Shown here piece after piece: positions 1 through 9,876 of a stretch of 64,000 nt of DNA. This DNA comes from CAWAHD01 sp963781785 (GTDB taxonomy: Bacteria; Planctomycetota; Planctomycetia; Isosphaerales; Isosphaeraceae), in assembly GCA_963781785.1 (NCBI GenBank), contig CAWAHD010000005.1, positions 1,426,001-1,490,000 on the forward strand. Reading direction: 5' to 3'. Positions within the stretch are counted from its first letter, which is position 1. Each line of letters opens with the position of its first letter. The notes beneath the pieces were generated by a model. The model had not been told where the DNA came from and did no database searches. It saw only the letters and a list, made by a program, of their open reading frames with translations. The translations under genes were made by a program, and so were the position numbers.

Positions 1-261
1 ACGAGCTTCAAGAGTCGCACGACTCTGGTGCCCGCATTTGCCAACACGATTGGCCCCGGCCTCTTCTTGCGGGCCGATCGGAGTATCGGCGGGGCCGAGG
101 GGGTCTTCGACCGCGGCATGCAGTGGCAAGGGGCGAGCTTGTGGATGACGTTGCGGTACGGGCCTGACCCCTGGGTTCCCAGCTCGTTCATGCCGACTCG
201 GCCGGGCCGGCTGTTCTATCACCGCGATCTCGCCGGCCCGCTTGTGCCCGATATGAACTGA
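1..261 (+). CDS. C-terminal end of an unrecognised protein (partial)
   Basis: The reading frame is open from the first base and ends at the TGA at 259-261, so only about 86 C-terminal residues are visible. They are rich in Trp, Pro and Gly, with no recognisable motif. The gene converges on the cytochrome/redoxin gene that follows on the minus strand. I do not recognise the family; the start lies outside the window. Confidence 0.5.
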   Translation, partial: TSFKSRTTLVPAFANTIGPGLFLRADRSIGGAEGVFDRGMQWQGASLWMTLRYGPDPWVPSSFMPTRPGRLFYHRDLAGPLVPDMN

Positions 262-270
262 GCGGGCAGC

Positions 271-2204
271 TCACCGTTCGCCACGCGCGTCCGGCTTTCT
301 GGCGGCCGCGTCCTTCTCGCGCGGTCGCTTCTCAAATTTGGCCCGCAGCTCCTCGCCTTGCTTCCTCAAGATGTCGATGAAGTCGTCTTTTTCGCCCGGC
401 TTCGTGAGGTCCTGCCCCTTCTTGGTGACACCGAGGAAGCCGATGCACATCTCATCGGTCGTCGCCTCGCCCCATTTCACAAGCTTGGGGGGATGGTTGG
501 GATTCCGCGGGTTCGATTCGCGAATTGTCGTAGTGCGAGACCAGGTAGACGACCGAGCCCTTGGGAATGTCGAGCGGCTTCTCGAAGTAGTACGTGTACT
601 GCCAGTTGAAGTCCCAGTCATCGATCTTGATCAGGTCCTGGACCTTGCCGTCGGGAAACTTGACGGAGATCTGCATGTCGTGGCCGAGCAGGTGCATGTG
701 CGGGCTCACGGAGTGGGCCACGACGTCGACGGGAACTTCCCAGGCCGCTTTGACTTCGATATTGGACTCGCCCGGCGGCAGCTCGAGGCCCGGGTTGATG
801 ACGACGCTCCAGTGGAGGGACTGTTTGACCGGCTTCTTCGAGAAATAGATGCCCGAGCTTGCTGCGATCGGTCTCGGCCTTGCCGCGAGTATGATAGTGG
901 ACCTGGATCACGATATCGCTGTTTTTCGGCAAGGGACGGCCGATGCCCTCGTCGAGATGCCGGGGAAGGTTGCCGGGCGCCCAGCCGCCGAGACCGCCGT
1001 GGATCGGCTCGCCCGGGCCGCCGAAACAGGAATAACCGGGGCCGGGGTCGGCCTGGTCGCGCTCACGAGCCTTTCCGGAGACGTCGACATACGCCAGGAT
1101 GTGATGGACCACATTACGGTTGCCCGGGCGGAATTCGACGGCCGAGACGAACTTATCCTCGCTGAGCCCCGACGGAGCGACGAAGCACCGATAAATGTCC
1201 TCGCCGTCGGCGGGAACCGCGAAATCGGCACCGATGTCGACAATCAGGTCGGGCGGCCCGAGCTGCCAGTCGTCGGGAAACTTGGGGTTGGCGGGCAGGT
1301 CGGCCGGATTGCCTTCCGGAGTTTCGGCCTCGACCCACGCGGAGATCGTCGCAATCTCCCGGTCGGAGAGGGTGCGAGCGTCCTTGAAGGGAACTCCGAA
1401 GTGCGGCGCCGCCTTCCAGGGAGGCATCTTGCGATCCTCAACCACTGCCGAGATATCTGACGCACGCTTCCGCGCCTGTTCATAGGTCTCCAGCGAAAAA
1501 GGACCGACCTGGCCCGGCCGATGGCATTCCTGGCAGTTCTTCTGAAGAATCGGCGCCACATCCTTGCAAAACGTGGGCTGACCCTGGATCTCGGCGACTT
1601 CGGGCAGGGGACAGCCCACGGCTTCCACTTGCTCCGGTTTGACTTCCTTGCCACTCAGCACAGCCACAATGGCATCTTTGAGCTCGCTCGCTGCCGGGTT
1701 GGCATTCCGCTTCTGGCGGGCGGCAAACTGGTCGTCGATGCGGCCGTGATAGCGGATCTTGCCCAGGCTGTCGATCACAAATGCTTCGGGTGTCACCTTC
1801 GCGCCTAGCTTGCGGGCACACGACCCCCGGCGGTCGCGCGCAATCGGCAGCTTCAGCCCGAAATCACGGGCATGAGTCTCCACCTCGCTATCACTCAGAT
1901 CCGGGTCGACGCACACTCCCAGCCACTTGACCGGCTTCGATGCAAAAAAATCGACGAGCGCATTCAGCGTCGGACTGTAACTGTTGGAAATCGGGCATTC
2001 CGACGAGTAGAAAACCACTGCGGTCGCTCCTCCGGCCGGAGGTGCCAGATTCACGCGCCGGCCATCCAGACCGCGCAGCGTTACGTGGAGTGGCACAGGC
2101 GGATCGCCTGCGCAGGCCGCACGGGAAACCATGATCACAGAAAAAAAGAGGCCCGCCAGCACGGAGCCGCGGGCCAACCAGGCGATGGCGCTCTTCCGAA
2201 CCAT
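271..2204 (-). CDS. Exported redoxin / c-type cytochrome / copper monooxygenase-like protein, two frame breaks
   Basis: Start is the ATG at 2204 (begins MVRKSA) with AAGGAA upstream; a hydrophobic signal segment ends near Ala-Cys-Ala-Gly. Domains in order: a redoxin (AhpC/TSA-like) domain with VVFYSSECPIS; a single CQECH haem motif; then a domain with HHILAYVD, QVHYHT and HMHLLGHDM histidine motifs, as in copper type II ascorbate-dependent monooxygenases. This order is familiar in planctomycete exported proteins. Near 848-851 and near 530 (minus strand) the frame changes by one base. Dropping one C at each site restores continuous conserved sequence (for example LG-IYFSKKP and NSESNPRNPN). 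The minus-strand frame open to 2423 runs into the insertion sequence and is not the true start. Substrate unknown; location periplasmic by inference. Confidence 0.8.
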
Positions 2205-2318
2205 GGTTCGTTGTTCCTTGCAAGTGTAAATCGCGAGCCACTCTCGAGAACACCCCCATTGAGTCAAACCGATCGCAAGGGTGCCGGTCAAGGCCAAGTC
2301 GATGCGGGGATCTGCCTG

Positions 2319-4101
2319 GGGTGCACGACGGTCTTTGCGCAGCAAAGTGGTTTTCGTTATGATGCGGTCGGGAATGCCGTTTCGTCTGGAGTCGCAACTA
2401 CTGGAAGGAGCCAGGGATGGCACGCGTCAAGGAACCGGCGGTCGTCAAGGATGAACTGGAAAACCTGTTGGGTGGCCTCGCCAAAGAGTTGAATCGGCGC
2501 GTCTACGGCGACGGTGGCGTCCCGTGGGGTACTAAATTCGCCGACATCGAGGAACTCGCCGTCCAGATCGGTCAGGAGATTTCCCGGGAGATGATCGAAC
2601 AGGCAGTCGGTCGGCAAGCAGAGGACGTTCCTCCCGAGGCCGAAAGTTGCAGTGGGTGCGGCGGCTCGGTTGAACCGGCCGATGCTTACGAACCCAGGGG
2701 CGTGCAGACCCGAGTCGGCACGGCCCAATGGAACGAGCCCAAACGTTACTGCCGCAAATGCCGGGCAGCTTTTTTTCCCTCAGTCCCGCGCGCTCGGGAT
2801 TGATCAGGGGAATTACAGTCCCGAGGTGTTGAAGGCGATCGTTTACGCGGGTACGCAGTTCACGTCGTTCGCCCAGGGCAGTGGCGCGCTCAATGCGTTG
2901 GGCGGGTTGAGCGTCGCCACCAAGCAAGTGGAACGGATCACGGAAAAAATTGGGTGGGAACGTGTTGAACAGCGTGATCAGGCCGTTGATGAGTTTTTAG
3001 CGTTACCGCTGATGGACCGCTGCAAATCACCGGTCGCAAATCCCCCGCCCCCATCGACTGTGGCGACCGTGATGATGGACGGTGGTCGCCTACAAATCCT
3101 CGATCGCAGCAAGTGTGATACTGATCAGACCGCGACCGCCGATGACGATCCATGCGATCGGAATGGGCACTGGCGTGAGGATAAGATCGGTTTGCTGATG
3201 ACGATGACCAGCAAGGTCTCAGTCAGCGATCCGTGCCCGGAAATCCCGGAGAATTTCGTCGATCCGACGCGGATACTCAAGCTCACGCGCGAGATCAAGG
3301 GGCACGTCGGAGGAGCCAAGGATGAATCAGCCGAGTCGCTCGCGCCCGAAACCAACTCGGCGGCCGAGGAGGAACAGCACCAGGACGCGGAGACCGCAAG
3401 ACCCAAGCCACGGGTGCGCACGATGGTCGCGACGCGGGAGCGAGCCCAGCGATTTGGAGAAATCTTGGCCTGGGCCGCGTGGGCGCGAGGCTTCGCGGTC
3501 GCGGCTTGGAAGGCATTCGTCGCCGACGGTGCGACGGCCAATTGGACGATCCAGAAGCAATGGTTCAGCGACTATATTCCGATTCTGGATTTCATCCATG
3601 CGCTGTCGTATGTGTTCGCGGCAGCCATCGCGGGCCGGGGATTTCGAGCAGGCTGGGAAGTGTATACGGCCTTGATTCAGCAGGTTTGGAGCGGTCGTGT
3701 TGAAGAGGTAATCTCGTGCTCGAGATTCGACAATCGGAGTTGGGAACCCCCGAAGAAGCAGACGGTGAAACCACCCCTCGCCGCGTCGTCGCCGACGCTT
3801 TGAGCTATCTGCGTAACAACAAGGATAGGATGCGTTACGATCAGTATCGAACGGCCGGATTACCGATCACGTCAAGTCACATGGAATCGACGGTGAAGAT
3901 GTTCAACCGACGCGTCAAGGGAACGGAGAAATTCTGGTCGGAGAAGGGTGCCGAAGCGATCTTGCAATTACGCGCCGATCATCTGAGTGAGACAGAGCCC
4001 CTCAAGACATTCTGGGAAGACAGGCAAGAAGCAGCATCGGGGCGCCGGTATTATCGACGTACAGGCTGAACGCCGTGGGCTACAATCCCGGTCGTGCACC
4101 C
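2319..4101 (+). mobile_element. ISKra4-family insertion sequence, complete ends
   Basis: Ends are defined by an inverted repeat: GGGTGCACGAC at 2319-2329 and its reverse complement at 4091-4101. The element is flanked by the perfect 9-bp direct repeat ATCTGCCTG (2310-2318 and 4102-4110), the expected target-site duplication. Length is 1783 bp. It carries one transposase, in the same orientation, broken into three frames. An exact target duplication suggests a fairly recent insertion. It lies 115 bp upstream of the redoxin/cytochrome start codon, so it separates that gene from its former upstream region. Confidence 0.9.
2417..4069 (+). pseudogene. ISKra4-family transposase in three frames
   Basis: The frame starting at ATG 2417 carries an N-terminal region with a zinc-finger-like CSGCGG...CRKC pattern and ends at 2803. 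A second frame takes over within the T7 run at 2770-2776 and carries the central catalytic region (VATVMMDGGRLQ, WREDKIGLL). A third takes over near 3716 with the family's typical C-terminus (YLRNNKDRMRYDQYR, LPITSSHMESTVK, RRVKGTEKFW). The first break lies on a homopolymer and could be programmed frameshifting or an indel; the second has no slippery sequence and looks like mutation or an assembly error. A product translated without shifts would be inactive. Confidence 0.85.
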
Positions 4102-4129
4102 ATCTGCCTGCCTGTGCCAACAGGCAGAT
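4102..4129. terminator. Hairpin interrupted by the IS target site
   Basis: ATCTGCCTG at 4102-4110 pairs exactly with CAGGCAGAT at 4121-4129 across a 10-nt loop. It lies downstream of the ZIP transporter gene (minus strand, stop at 4149) and may act as its terminator, although there is no clear U-tract. The left arm is the sequence duplicated by the insertion sequence, so the IS landed in one arm of this hairpin. Confidence 0.55.
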
Positions 4130-4148
4130 TCATGGCGCCCTGACGAGA

Positions 4149-5036
4149 TCAACCGGGCACGATCAGGGCGGTACCGGCCATCAAACCGAGGCCCGCAAGC
4201 AGCGCCACCGACAGCTTCAAGCGGTCGTGCGAGTGGAATTGGAGCTCGGGCAGCAAGTCCGAGAGCGCGACGCAGAGAAACGTGCCCGCCGAGAACGCCA
4301 GAGCACCGGCGGTCAATCGCGTCGCCGAGCTGGTGTCTATCCCGCCCGACCCGAGTGCAAACACCGCTACGCCGGCGGGAATCATCAGCGCGAAGCCGAA
4401 ATTGACCAGATGAGCCGACCACCGCGCCGATCCCGCTCTGACCATGAGCGCGGTGATCGTCAAGGCATCGGCCGGCTTGTGGACCAGGGTCGCAAGGAAG
4501 ACTCCGATTCCGGCGGCTCCGAGCCCGGCTCGCGTCTGGTAATCCGCTGCAACGGCGCTCGACAGGGCGATCCCGCCGACGAGAGAGTGGACCGCCAGCC
4601 CGAACGCCGCCGAGCTCCACGGCAAAGCGTCGATGGCGGCCGCCGGCGGTCGCCTTGCACCAGAATCGGTTGACGCATCTCGGGCAGCGATGACGGGCTG
4701 AGTGCACGAATGCCCGGGCCCATGGTCCGCATGGGAATGGTGATGATCGATCGCCGGAGGATCGTCACGCGGCTCGTGGTGGTGGAACGAGAAGAATCGC
4801 TCCAGAAAGAAGAGCGCCAGGAGACCCACCGCAGTCCAGGGAATCGTTGCGGCCGATCCCACCCGCACGGCCTCGGGCATCATGTGGAAAAAAGCGGCCC
4901 CGAGCATGACGCCCGCCGAAAAGCTCAGATAGACTTGCAGGCGCGTGTGATTGAGCAGGGTCGCCAGCGGCAGAAGCCCGCCGAGGACGCTGGCCGTCAC
5001 GATCGCCAGGCAAAGTGCGGTGAGCGTCAGCACCAT
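4149..5036 (-). CDS. ZIP family divalent metal transporter
   Basis: About 295 residues with eight hydrophobic segments. Start is ATG 5036, preceded by GGAGAAAGG; the longer upstream frame is Arg/Gly-rich and has no such site. Typical ZIP features are the His-rich cytoplasmic loop (HHH...HHHSHADHGPGH) between the third and fourth segments, the transmembrane metal-site motif around AVHSLVGGIAL, and a second around LVHKPADAL. Predicted inner-membrane uptake or efflux of Zn2+ or a related ion; the metal cannot be told from sequence. Transcribed towards the IS and the hairpin at 4102-4129. Confidence 0.85.
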   Translation of the reverse strand: MVLTLTALCLAIVTASVLGGLLPLATLLNHTRLQVYLSFSAGVMLGAAFFHMMPEAVRVGSAATIPWTAVGLLALFFLERFFSFHHHEPRDDPPAIDHHHSHADHGPGHSCTQPVIAARDASTDSGARRPPAAAIDALPWSSAAFGLAVHSLVGGIALSSAVAADYQTRAGLGAAGIGVFLATLVHKPADALTITALMVRAGSARWSAHLVNFGFALMIPAGVAVFALGSGGIDTSSATRLTAGALAFSAGTFLCVALSDLLPELQFHSHDRLKLSVALLAGLGLMAGTALIVPG

Positions 5037-5335
5037 CTTGCTCGCCTTTCTCCCGCGGGCTCCGGGCCGGCCTCGCGGCCGACTGCCCTTACGCCCGCCA
5101 CGTTCGCCCGCATTTTGCCTGGCCCACGACCACCGCTGGACCCGTGTGGACGACGACGAACGCCAATGGACAAAAGACATCCCCCGGAGAGCGACTTCGG
5201 CTCGACCCTTGTACCTCCCCGGTCGCCAACGAGATAATAGAGGGGTGCACCCAAGGCGTTCTGTGCGTGTTCAACCGACGACCGAACCTGGCAAGATCGA
5301 CAGAAAAAGACAGGCGCACTGACCAAGGTGTTCGA

Positions 5336-5623
5336 ATGCCCAAGCTGAGCGAAGCGGAAATCCTGGAACGGCTGCCGACTGCGAAAGACTGGGAACGCCA
5401 CGGCGACATGCTGGTGCGAACCTGGCAATTCCCGTCGTTTCGCCGCGCCATGGAGTTTGTCAATCAGGTGGCGGCGCTGATCGAGAAAAACGCTCACCAT
5501 CCTGAGCTGATTGTCCAGTACCGTAACGTCCGCATCGAGACGTCGACCCATGACGCCGGCGGCCTGACCGATCTCGACTTCGCATTGATCGCGCAGATCA
5601 ACGAGATTCCCACCGACCGCTGA
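5336..5623 (+). CDS. phhB: 4a-hydroxytetrahydrobiopterin dehydratase (pterin-4a-carbinolamine dehydratase)
   Basis: 95 residues, the usual length for the DCoH/PCD family, which dehydrates 4a-hydroxytetrahydropterin during recycling of the cofactor of aromatic amino acid hydroxylases. The diagnostic block EKNAHHPELIVQYRNV is followed by a third conserved His in ETSTHDAGG and by the Asp in LTDLD. Start is ATG 5336 with AAGGTG upstream; the upstream in-frame extension has no family similarity. No phenylalanine hydroxylase gene is visible nearby, so the physiological partner is not shown here. Confidence 0.9.
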   Translation: MPKLSEAEILERLPTAKDWERHGDMLVRTWQFPSFRRAMEFVNQVAALIEKNAHHPELIVQYRNVRIETSTHDAGGLTDLDFALIAQINEIPTDR

Positions 5624-5757
5624 CCCCGGCAATCCTCTCGCTGCCGGCACTGTCGAGAGCCGACCGCCAACCTCGGCCGGCGAGCCGCACCAAGGCTAGA
5701 GACCATGGTGCCAACCATCCGCCGCCCGCTCGGCCGGCTCAGGTTCGGAGCACCGGC

Positions 5758-5958
5758 TCACGCGCTGCCATCGGGCCGTTTCGGCCCGGATTGGCCGGGA
5801 GCCAGCCGCCGATACTTCGTCTTGGGAAGGTTGTATACCCCCGCATCCGGCTTCCAGCGGTCGTCTTCCTGCAAAAGCGCCAGCCGCTCCGCCCGTGACA
5901 GCACGTTCCGCGCCCTGGCCAAGCTTCCCGCTTTTTTCAAACTCTTGTCAAGCGACAT
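5758..5958 (-). CDS. Small basic protein of the PVC group (TIGR04137-like)
   Basis: 66 residues beginning MSLDKSLKKAGSLARARNVL. The pattern [S]LxxSLxxxxxLxRxRNVLxRAERxxxLQExDRW...LPKxxxRxL is that of the small basic protein found across planctomycetes, verrucomicrobia and chlamydiae. Start is ATG 5958 with GAGGAA just upstream. The function is not established; strong positive charge suggests RNA or ribosome association (inference). It is a useful phylum marker for this contig. Confidence 0.85.
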   Translation of the reverse strand: MSLDKSLKKAGSLARARNVLSRAERLALLQEDDRWKPDAGVYNLPKTKYRRLAPGQSGPKRPDGSA

Positions 5959-6102
5959 CGTTTCCTCGAAATCGAACCAGCACCACCCGCCCCATCCCCG
6001 CCCGAAAGAGCGGACGCCTGACGCACCGGACGTCGATCGTGCCAAAAAGTAGGCTCACCCAAATGTTAATCAGACCGTGCATTGGATGCAAGTGAGCCAA
6101 CA

Positions 6103-6390
6103 TCAAGCCGATTGCCAATCCACTCCGGCCATCAGACCCGCGATGGAAAGGTCTTCATCCAGCTCGGGCCAGTGCAGGCCGACGCCTCCACCGCCAATTT
6201 CGTAGTGCGCACGCTGCTCCGGCGTGGCGGCATGCAGGACCGGAAACCACGTGAGTGGAACGCACAACACGCGGCCGTCGGTGAAGGCAACTCGCATCGT
6301 CACCTCGTCGAACTCGACCGACTTCGCCAGCGCTGTCGATGGAACAAAAGCCCGCGGATGCTTGGGCTTGATCCTAGCCGAGGTGCTCAT
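6103..6390 (-). CDS. DUF2442 family protein
   Basis: 95 residues starting MSTSARIKPK at ATG 6390. The central block VEFDEVTMRVAFTDGR...VPLTWFPVL and the C-terminal GGGVGLHWPELDEDLSIAGL are typical of DUF2442, a small domain often encoded beside DUF4160 in toxin-antitoxin-like pairs. A short DUF4160-like tail overlaps its 5' end (see next entry), so it may be the survivor of a broken pair. Function unknown. Confidence 0.8.
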   Translation of the reverse strand: MSTSARIKPKHPRAFVPSTALAKSVEFDEVTMRVAFTDGRVLCVPLTWFPVLHAATPEQRAHYEIGGGGVGLHWPELDEDLSIAGLMAGVDWQSA

Positions 6391-6478
6391 CCCATGCCTC
6401 CAGGAACTCGTCTCGATTCTGTTCCACGAGCCGCTGAATCGTGGTCCTGTCGCCAGTTTCGCGTTTGGCCCGCGAGAT
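6374..6478 (-). pseudogene. Possible DUF4160 C-terminal remnant
   Basis: Between the permease stop codon (6479-6481) and the DUF2442 gene, the same frame continues for 34 codons and ends with LVEQNRDEFLEAWDEHLG and a TAG. That ending resembles the C-terminus of DUF4160 proteins, which usually precede DUF2442 and overlap it as here. There is no start codon with a ribosome site, so this would be a fragment left after deletion of the N-terminal part. It is short, so the assignment is tentative. Confidence 0.35.
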
Positions 6479-7873
6479 TCACGCTCCGGGTACCTCCTCA
6501 TCTCGCAACGCCTTCGTGACGCGCCGCGTTTGATCCCAGATCAAAAATGCCACCACTCCCACCGCGAGCGACCCGAACGCATAAAGGAGCACGGCGCCTT
6601 TCGACGTCCAGAACACAAAGAGCCAGCCCACCAGGGCGATCATCACCGGAAGCGGGAACAGCGGCATCCGGTAGGTCAAGAGTGACGCCTTTCCCGTCGC
6701 CCTCAAGTAAACCACAGTTGCGATTTGACCGACAAACTGAATCAAGATCCGCGACGCCAGGAGCGCGGCAATCACGGTGCCCAGGTCAGCCAGGCAGGCC
6801 AGTGCGGACAAGCCGCCAATCAAAAGCAGCGATCCATGGGGAAAATGACCGGTCGGATGCGTTCGGGCGAAGACCTGGAAAAAATGGCCCGCCCGGGCCG
6901 ACGCATACGGAATGCGGCTGTAGCCCAGAAGCGCCGCGAACACCGACGCAAGCGCCGTCCAGACGATCATCAAGGTCACGACGCCCGCTGCCCATCGCCC
7001 GTAAACGTGAAACATCAAATCGCTGGCGATGTGCTGGGATACCACCACGTCGCGCCAATCGATGACGCCGAAAATCGCGATATTCATGGTCAAGTAGACG
7101 AGCCCCACCGCGACCACGGAGATCATGATCGACCGCGGAATGGTCCGCGACGGCGTGGCGACCTCGTCTCCCAGGTAGCACACCTGGTAGTAGCCCAGGA
7201 AGTCGTACATGGCGATCGCCAGCGCCATGCCAAGGCCGACGGCCGTGGCCTGATCGATGTGCAACGCTCCCGGTGGAAAATCAAACGCCCGCCGGGCGCT
7301 GAAATGACTCAATCCCGCGGCGATCACCCATCCGACCGTCACGAGCATCCCCACCCAGAGCACGACCATGACACGCCCAGCCACGGCGATCCTTCGGTAA
7401 GCGAGGGCGGTGACGAGTGCGACAATCGCCATCGCGGCCACCTGCTCCCACTGGACGATCAAGTCGAATTCGGGGATGAGCCTCCCCCAATTCCACGCGG
7501 TCTTTCCCAGGTCCGGGTAGAAATAGGCCAGGTATTTCGCCATTCCGATCGCTCCGCTGGCGACTTCGAGCGGACCGCTGAAGAAGAATTGCCACACGAA
7601 AAGGAACTTCAAAAGGCGTCCGGATCGCGAGTCACCATAGGCCGCGTCGTAAAAGTGATAGGTCCCTCCTGAGCCGGGGAACGCCGCGGCCAGTTCGCTC
7701 CAGATCATGCCGTCGGCAAGCGCGACCGCGGCGCCCAGAAACCAGCCGATCATCGACTGGGGCCCCCCCAGCGTCCCGGCCAGGAGCGGCAGAGTAATGA
7801 ACGGGCCAATCCCCACCATCATCGACATGTTCACGCTGACCGCGTGCAGCAAGCCGAGCCGGCGCTCGAGCAT
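6479..7873 (-). CDS. APC superfamily amino acid permease
   Basis: 464 residues with about twelve hydrophobic segments. The first carries the substrate-backbone signature GIGPFITLPLL after MSMM, and the second the LADGMIWSELAAAFPGSGGTY block typical of amino acid-polyamine-organocation transporters. A later GYYQVCYLGDEVATPSRTIPRSI loop is also characteristic. Probably a proton-coupled amino acid importer in the inner membrane; substrate unknown. The start at 7873 is followed directly by a plausible cytoplasmic N-terminus (LERRLGLLHA). Confidence 0.88.
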   Translation of the reverse strand: MLERRLGLLHAVSVNMSMMVGIGPFITLPLLAGTLGGPQSMIGWFLGAAVALADGMIWSELAAAFPGSGGTYHFYDAAYGDSRSGRLLKFLFVWQFFFSGPLEVASGAIGMAKYLAYFYPDLGKTAWNWGRLIPEFDLIVQWEQVAAMAIVALVTALAYRRIAVAGRVMVVLWVGMLVTVGWVIAAGLSHFSARRAFDFPPGALHIDQATAVGLGMALAIAMYDFLGYYQVCYLGDEVATPSRTIPRSIMISVVAVGLVYLTMNIAIFGVIDWRDVVVSQHIASDLMFHVYGRWAAGVVTLMIVWTALASVFAALLGYSRIPYASARAGHFFQVFARTHPTGHFPHGSLLLIGGLSALACLADLGTVIAALLASRILIQFVGQIATVVYLRATGKASLLTYRMPLFPLPVMIALVGWLFVFWTSKGAVLLYAFGSLAVGVVAFLIWDQTRRVTKALRDEEVPGA

Positions 7874-8028
7874 CGTCGATCTCCTCGAGTTGCCCGCCCG
7901 CGAAAACCATCAGCCGCAAGCGTCGCGACATTCTACACCCCGAGAGGTCCTGACTCGACACTCCGGCGTATCGTCCTGGATTCTGGACGTTCCGTTCGGA
8001 TTTCGGGTTTAGGATTTCGGGTTCGCCA

Positions 8029-9309
8029 TCAAACCCGCGTCATGATCAACGACGCGTTCTGGCCGCCAAAGCCAAAGCTGTTGGAGAGGGCGGTACCCAG
8101 CGGCATCTCGCGCGACGTGTTGGGGACATAGTCGAGGTCGCATTCGGGATCCGGCGTCGCCAGATTGATGGTCGGGGGAACAACCCCGCGCTGAAGTGAG
8201 AGGGCCGTCGCCGCGGCCTCAACGGCTCCCGATGCGCCGATCAAATGGCCGATCATCGACTTTTGCGAGCTCATCGGAATCGACGAGGCGCGATGGCCGA
8301 AGACCCGCTTGACCGCAACCGTCTCCATCAGGTCGTTCAGCCGGGTGCTCGTGCCGTGAGCGTTGATGTAGTCGATCTGCGAAGGGTCGACGCGAGCCTC
8401 CTTGAGGGCCGCCGTCATCGACAGCGCCGCACCTTTGCCCTCAGGCTCGGGGCGCGTGATGCCGAACGCGTCGAACGACGATCCGTAACCGGTGATCTCA
8501 GCGTAGATCGGCACGCCCCGGCGGCGAGCGCGGCGATAGCTCTCGAGCACCAGAACCGCCGCTCCCTCGCCGAGCACGAAGCCGTCGCGCTCGGCGTCAA
8601 ACGGGCGAGAAACCTCCTTGGGCGGCCGGATCGACGTGCTGACGGCCTTCATCGCGCTATAAGCCACGAACAGGTGAGGATCCAGCCGGCTGTCGCAACC
8701 GCCGGCCAGCATCACGTCGGCGTCGCCCCGCGCAATCAAGCGAAACGCCTCGCCAACAGCCTGCGTCCCCGCCGCACACGCCGTCACGATCGTGTTGTTC
8801 GGGCCCATCGCGTGCTGGAGAATCGAGATGTGAGCCGCCGCCATGTTGGGAAGATGCTGCAAGAGCCAGAGTGGAAAAATCGACTCAGAACGTGCCTGCG
8901 CAAATCGCCCCATGTCGAGCGATCCATCGTGGCCGATCGAGCGCATGATCGGATTCACCAGCTCGCCAACGTCCACCGGCGTGATGCCCGCGCCCATGCA
9001 GACCCCGAACCGGCCAGGATCGAGCCGATCCACCTCGAGCCCGGCATCCTGCACCGCCATCGCAGCCGAACCCACCGCAAACCGCACCGCCCGGCTCATC
9101 AACTTCAAGTTCTTCTTGTGCTCTCCCAGGTACGGCAGAACATCGAAGTTCTTCACCTCCCCGGCGATCTTCAGGCTCAAACCCGACGTGTCAAAACTCT
9201 CGATGTAATTCACACCGGAGCGGCCCTCGAAGATGGCCTCGCTGAAGTCGCGACGACCCATCCCGTTCGGCGCGACCACGCCGACGCCGGTCACGACCAC
9301 GCGGTGCAT
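8029..9309 (-). CDS. Beta-ketoacyl-ACP synthase II (FabF-like)
   Basis: 426 residues of the thiolase fold. Start is ATG 9309 (MHRVVVTGVGVVAPNG), with GAGGGA upstream; a start 18 bases further up has no ribosome site. The nucleophile Cys lies in VTACAAGTQAVG near residue 175, and the two catalytic histidines in INAHGTSTRLND and MIGHLIGASGAV. It condenses malonyl-ACP with acyl-ACP in fatty acid or polyketide chain extension. No acyl carrier protein or ketoreductase gene is adjacent, so it could serve a specialised pathway; the planctomycete genomes carry several such paralogues (background knowledge). Confidence 0.88.
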   Translation of the reverse strand: MHRVVVTGVGVVAPNGMGRRDFSEAIFEGRSGVNYIESFDTSGLSLKIAGEVKNFDVLPYLGEHKKNLKLMSRAVRFAVGSAAMAVQDAGLEVDRLDPGRFGVCMGAGITPVDVGELVNPIMRSIGHDGSLDMGRFAQARSESIFPLWLLQHLPNMAAAHISILQHAMGPNNTIVTACAAGTQAVGEAFRLIARGDADVMLAGGCDSRLDPHLFVAYSAMKAVSTSIRPPKEVSRPFDAERDGFVLGEGAAVLVLESYRRARRRGVPIYAEITGYGSSFDAFGITRPEPEGKGAALSMTAALKEARVDPSQIDYINAHGTSTRLNDLMETVAVKRVFGHRASSIPMSSQKSMIGHLIGASGAVEAAATALSLQRGVVPPTINLATPDPECDLDYVPNTSREMPLGTALSNSFGFGGQNASLIMTRV

Positions 9310-9876
9310 TGTGTCCCTCACGCTCATTCTTCGCTGTAGATCATGTGGTGCTATGTGGGCGCTATCTGCACTTCAATCCTAGCCTTCCTTGTTGCGACGC
9401 GCGGAATTCATCCACTCCGATTTCGCTGCGTTTTCACAGCCAATCCGGAGAATCCGCTTAATCCGAATCATGTGATCGACAGGGCTTACCCTGTCAGCAT
9501 AATTTACCATGCTCCCTCGAGTCCAGCAACTCGCAGGCGAGGCTTGGGCAAATTACGTTAAATTGGCAACCTTCTGGAAACGCCGGCGGCAGGGGCAGAC
9601 GTCCCAGCTTGACGCGATAGGGCTCCCAAGGGGCGATCTCACCAAACCGGCCGTCGTTGCGGGATCAGCCTCTTGTCGAGCGAGCCGGCGCCAGTTAATG
9701 TCGTTTAGGGCCGGCGCTGGCAACGCCACTTCCCATTGAGCTTGGGACATCATCTCAGCGCAGGAAGGGCGAGCCCCGTCGTGATCACGCTCGTCCCGAC
9801 CCGGCTTGACTTCCGCTTCCCAGGCTTATCTTACGTTGACGGCCGAGGCTCACGCTCAGCCGCCAGGAGGTTCACG
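9310..9876. other. Intergenic stretch between divergent genes
   Basis: 567 bp between the KAS II gene (minus) and a secreted-protein gene (plus). It must hold both promoters. A perfect AGGAGG ribosome site ends at 9870. Short open frames on both strands show no ribosome site or recognisable protein. Nothing else can be supported. Confidence 0.5.

Noticed and set aside
2319..2423. Redoxin/cytochrome gene disrupted by the insertion sequence
   Set aside because: The IS lies 115 bp upstream of the true ATG at 2204; only the promoter side is affected, and the gene's breaks lie elsewhere.
9553..9753. 66-residue minus-strand open frame in the 9.3-9.9 kb gap
   Set aside because: No ribosome site or similarity; it probably overlaps the promoter of the secreted-protein gene.
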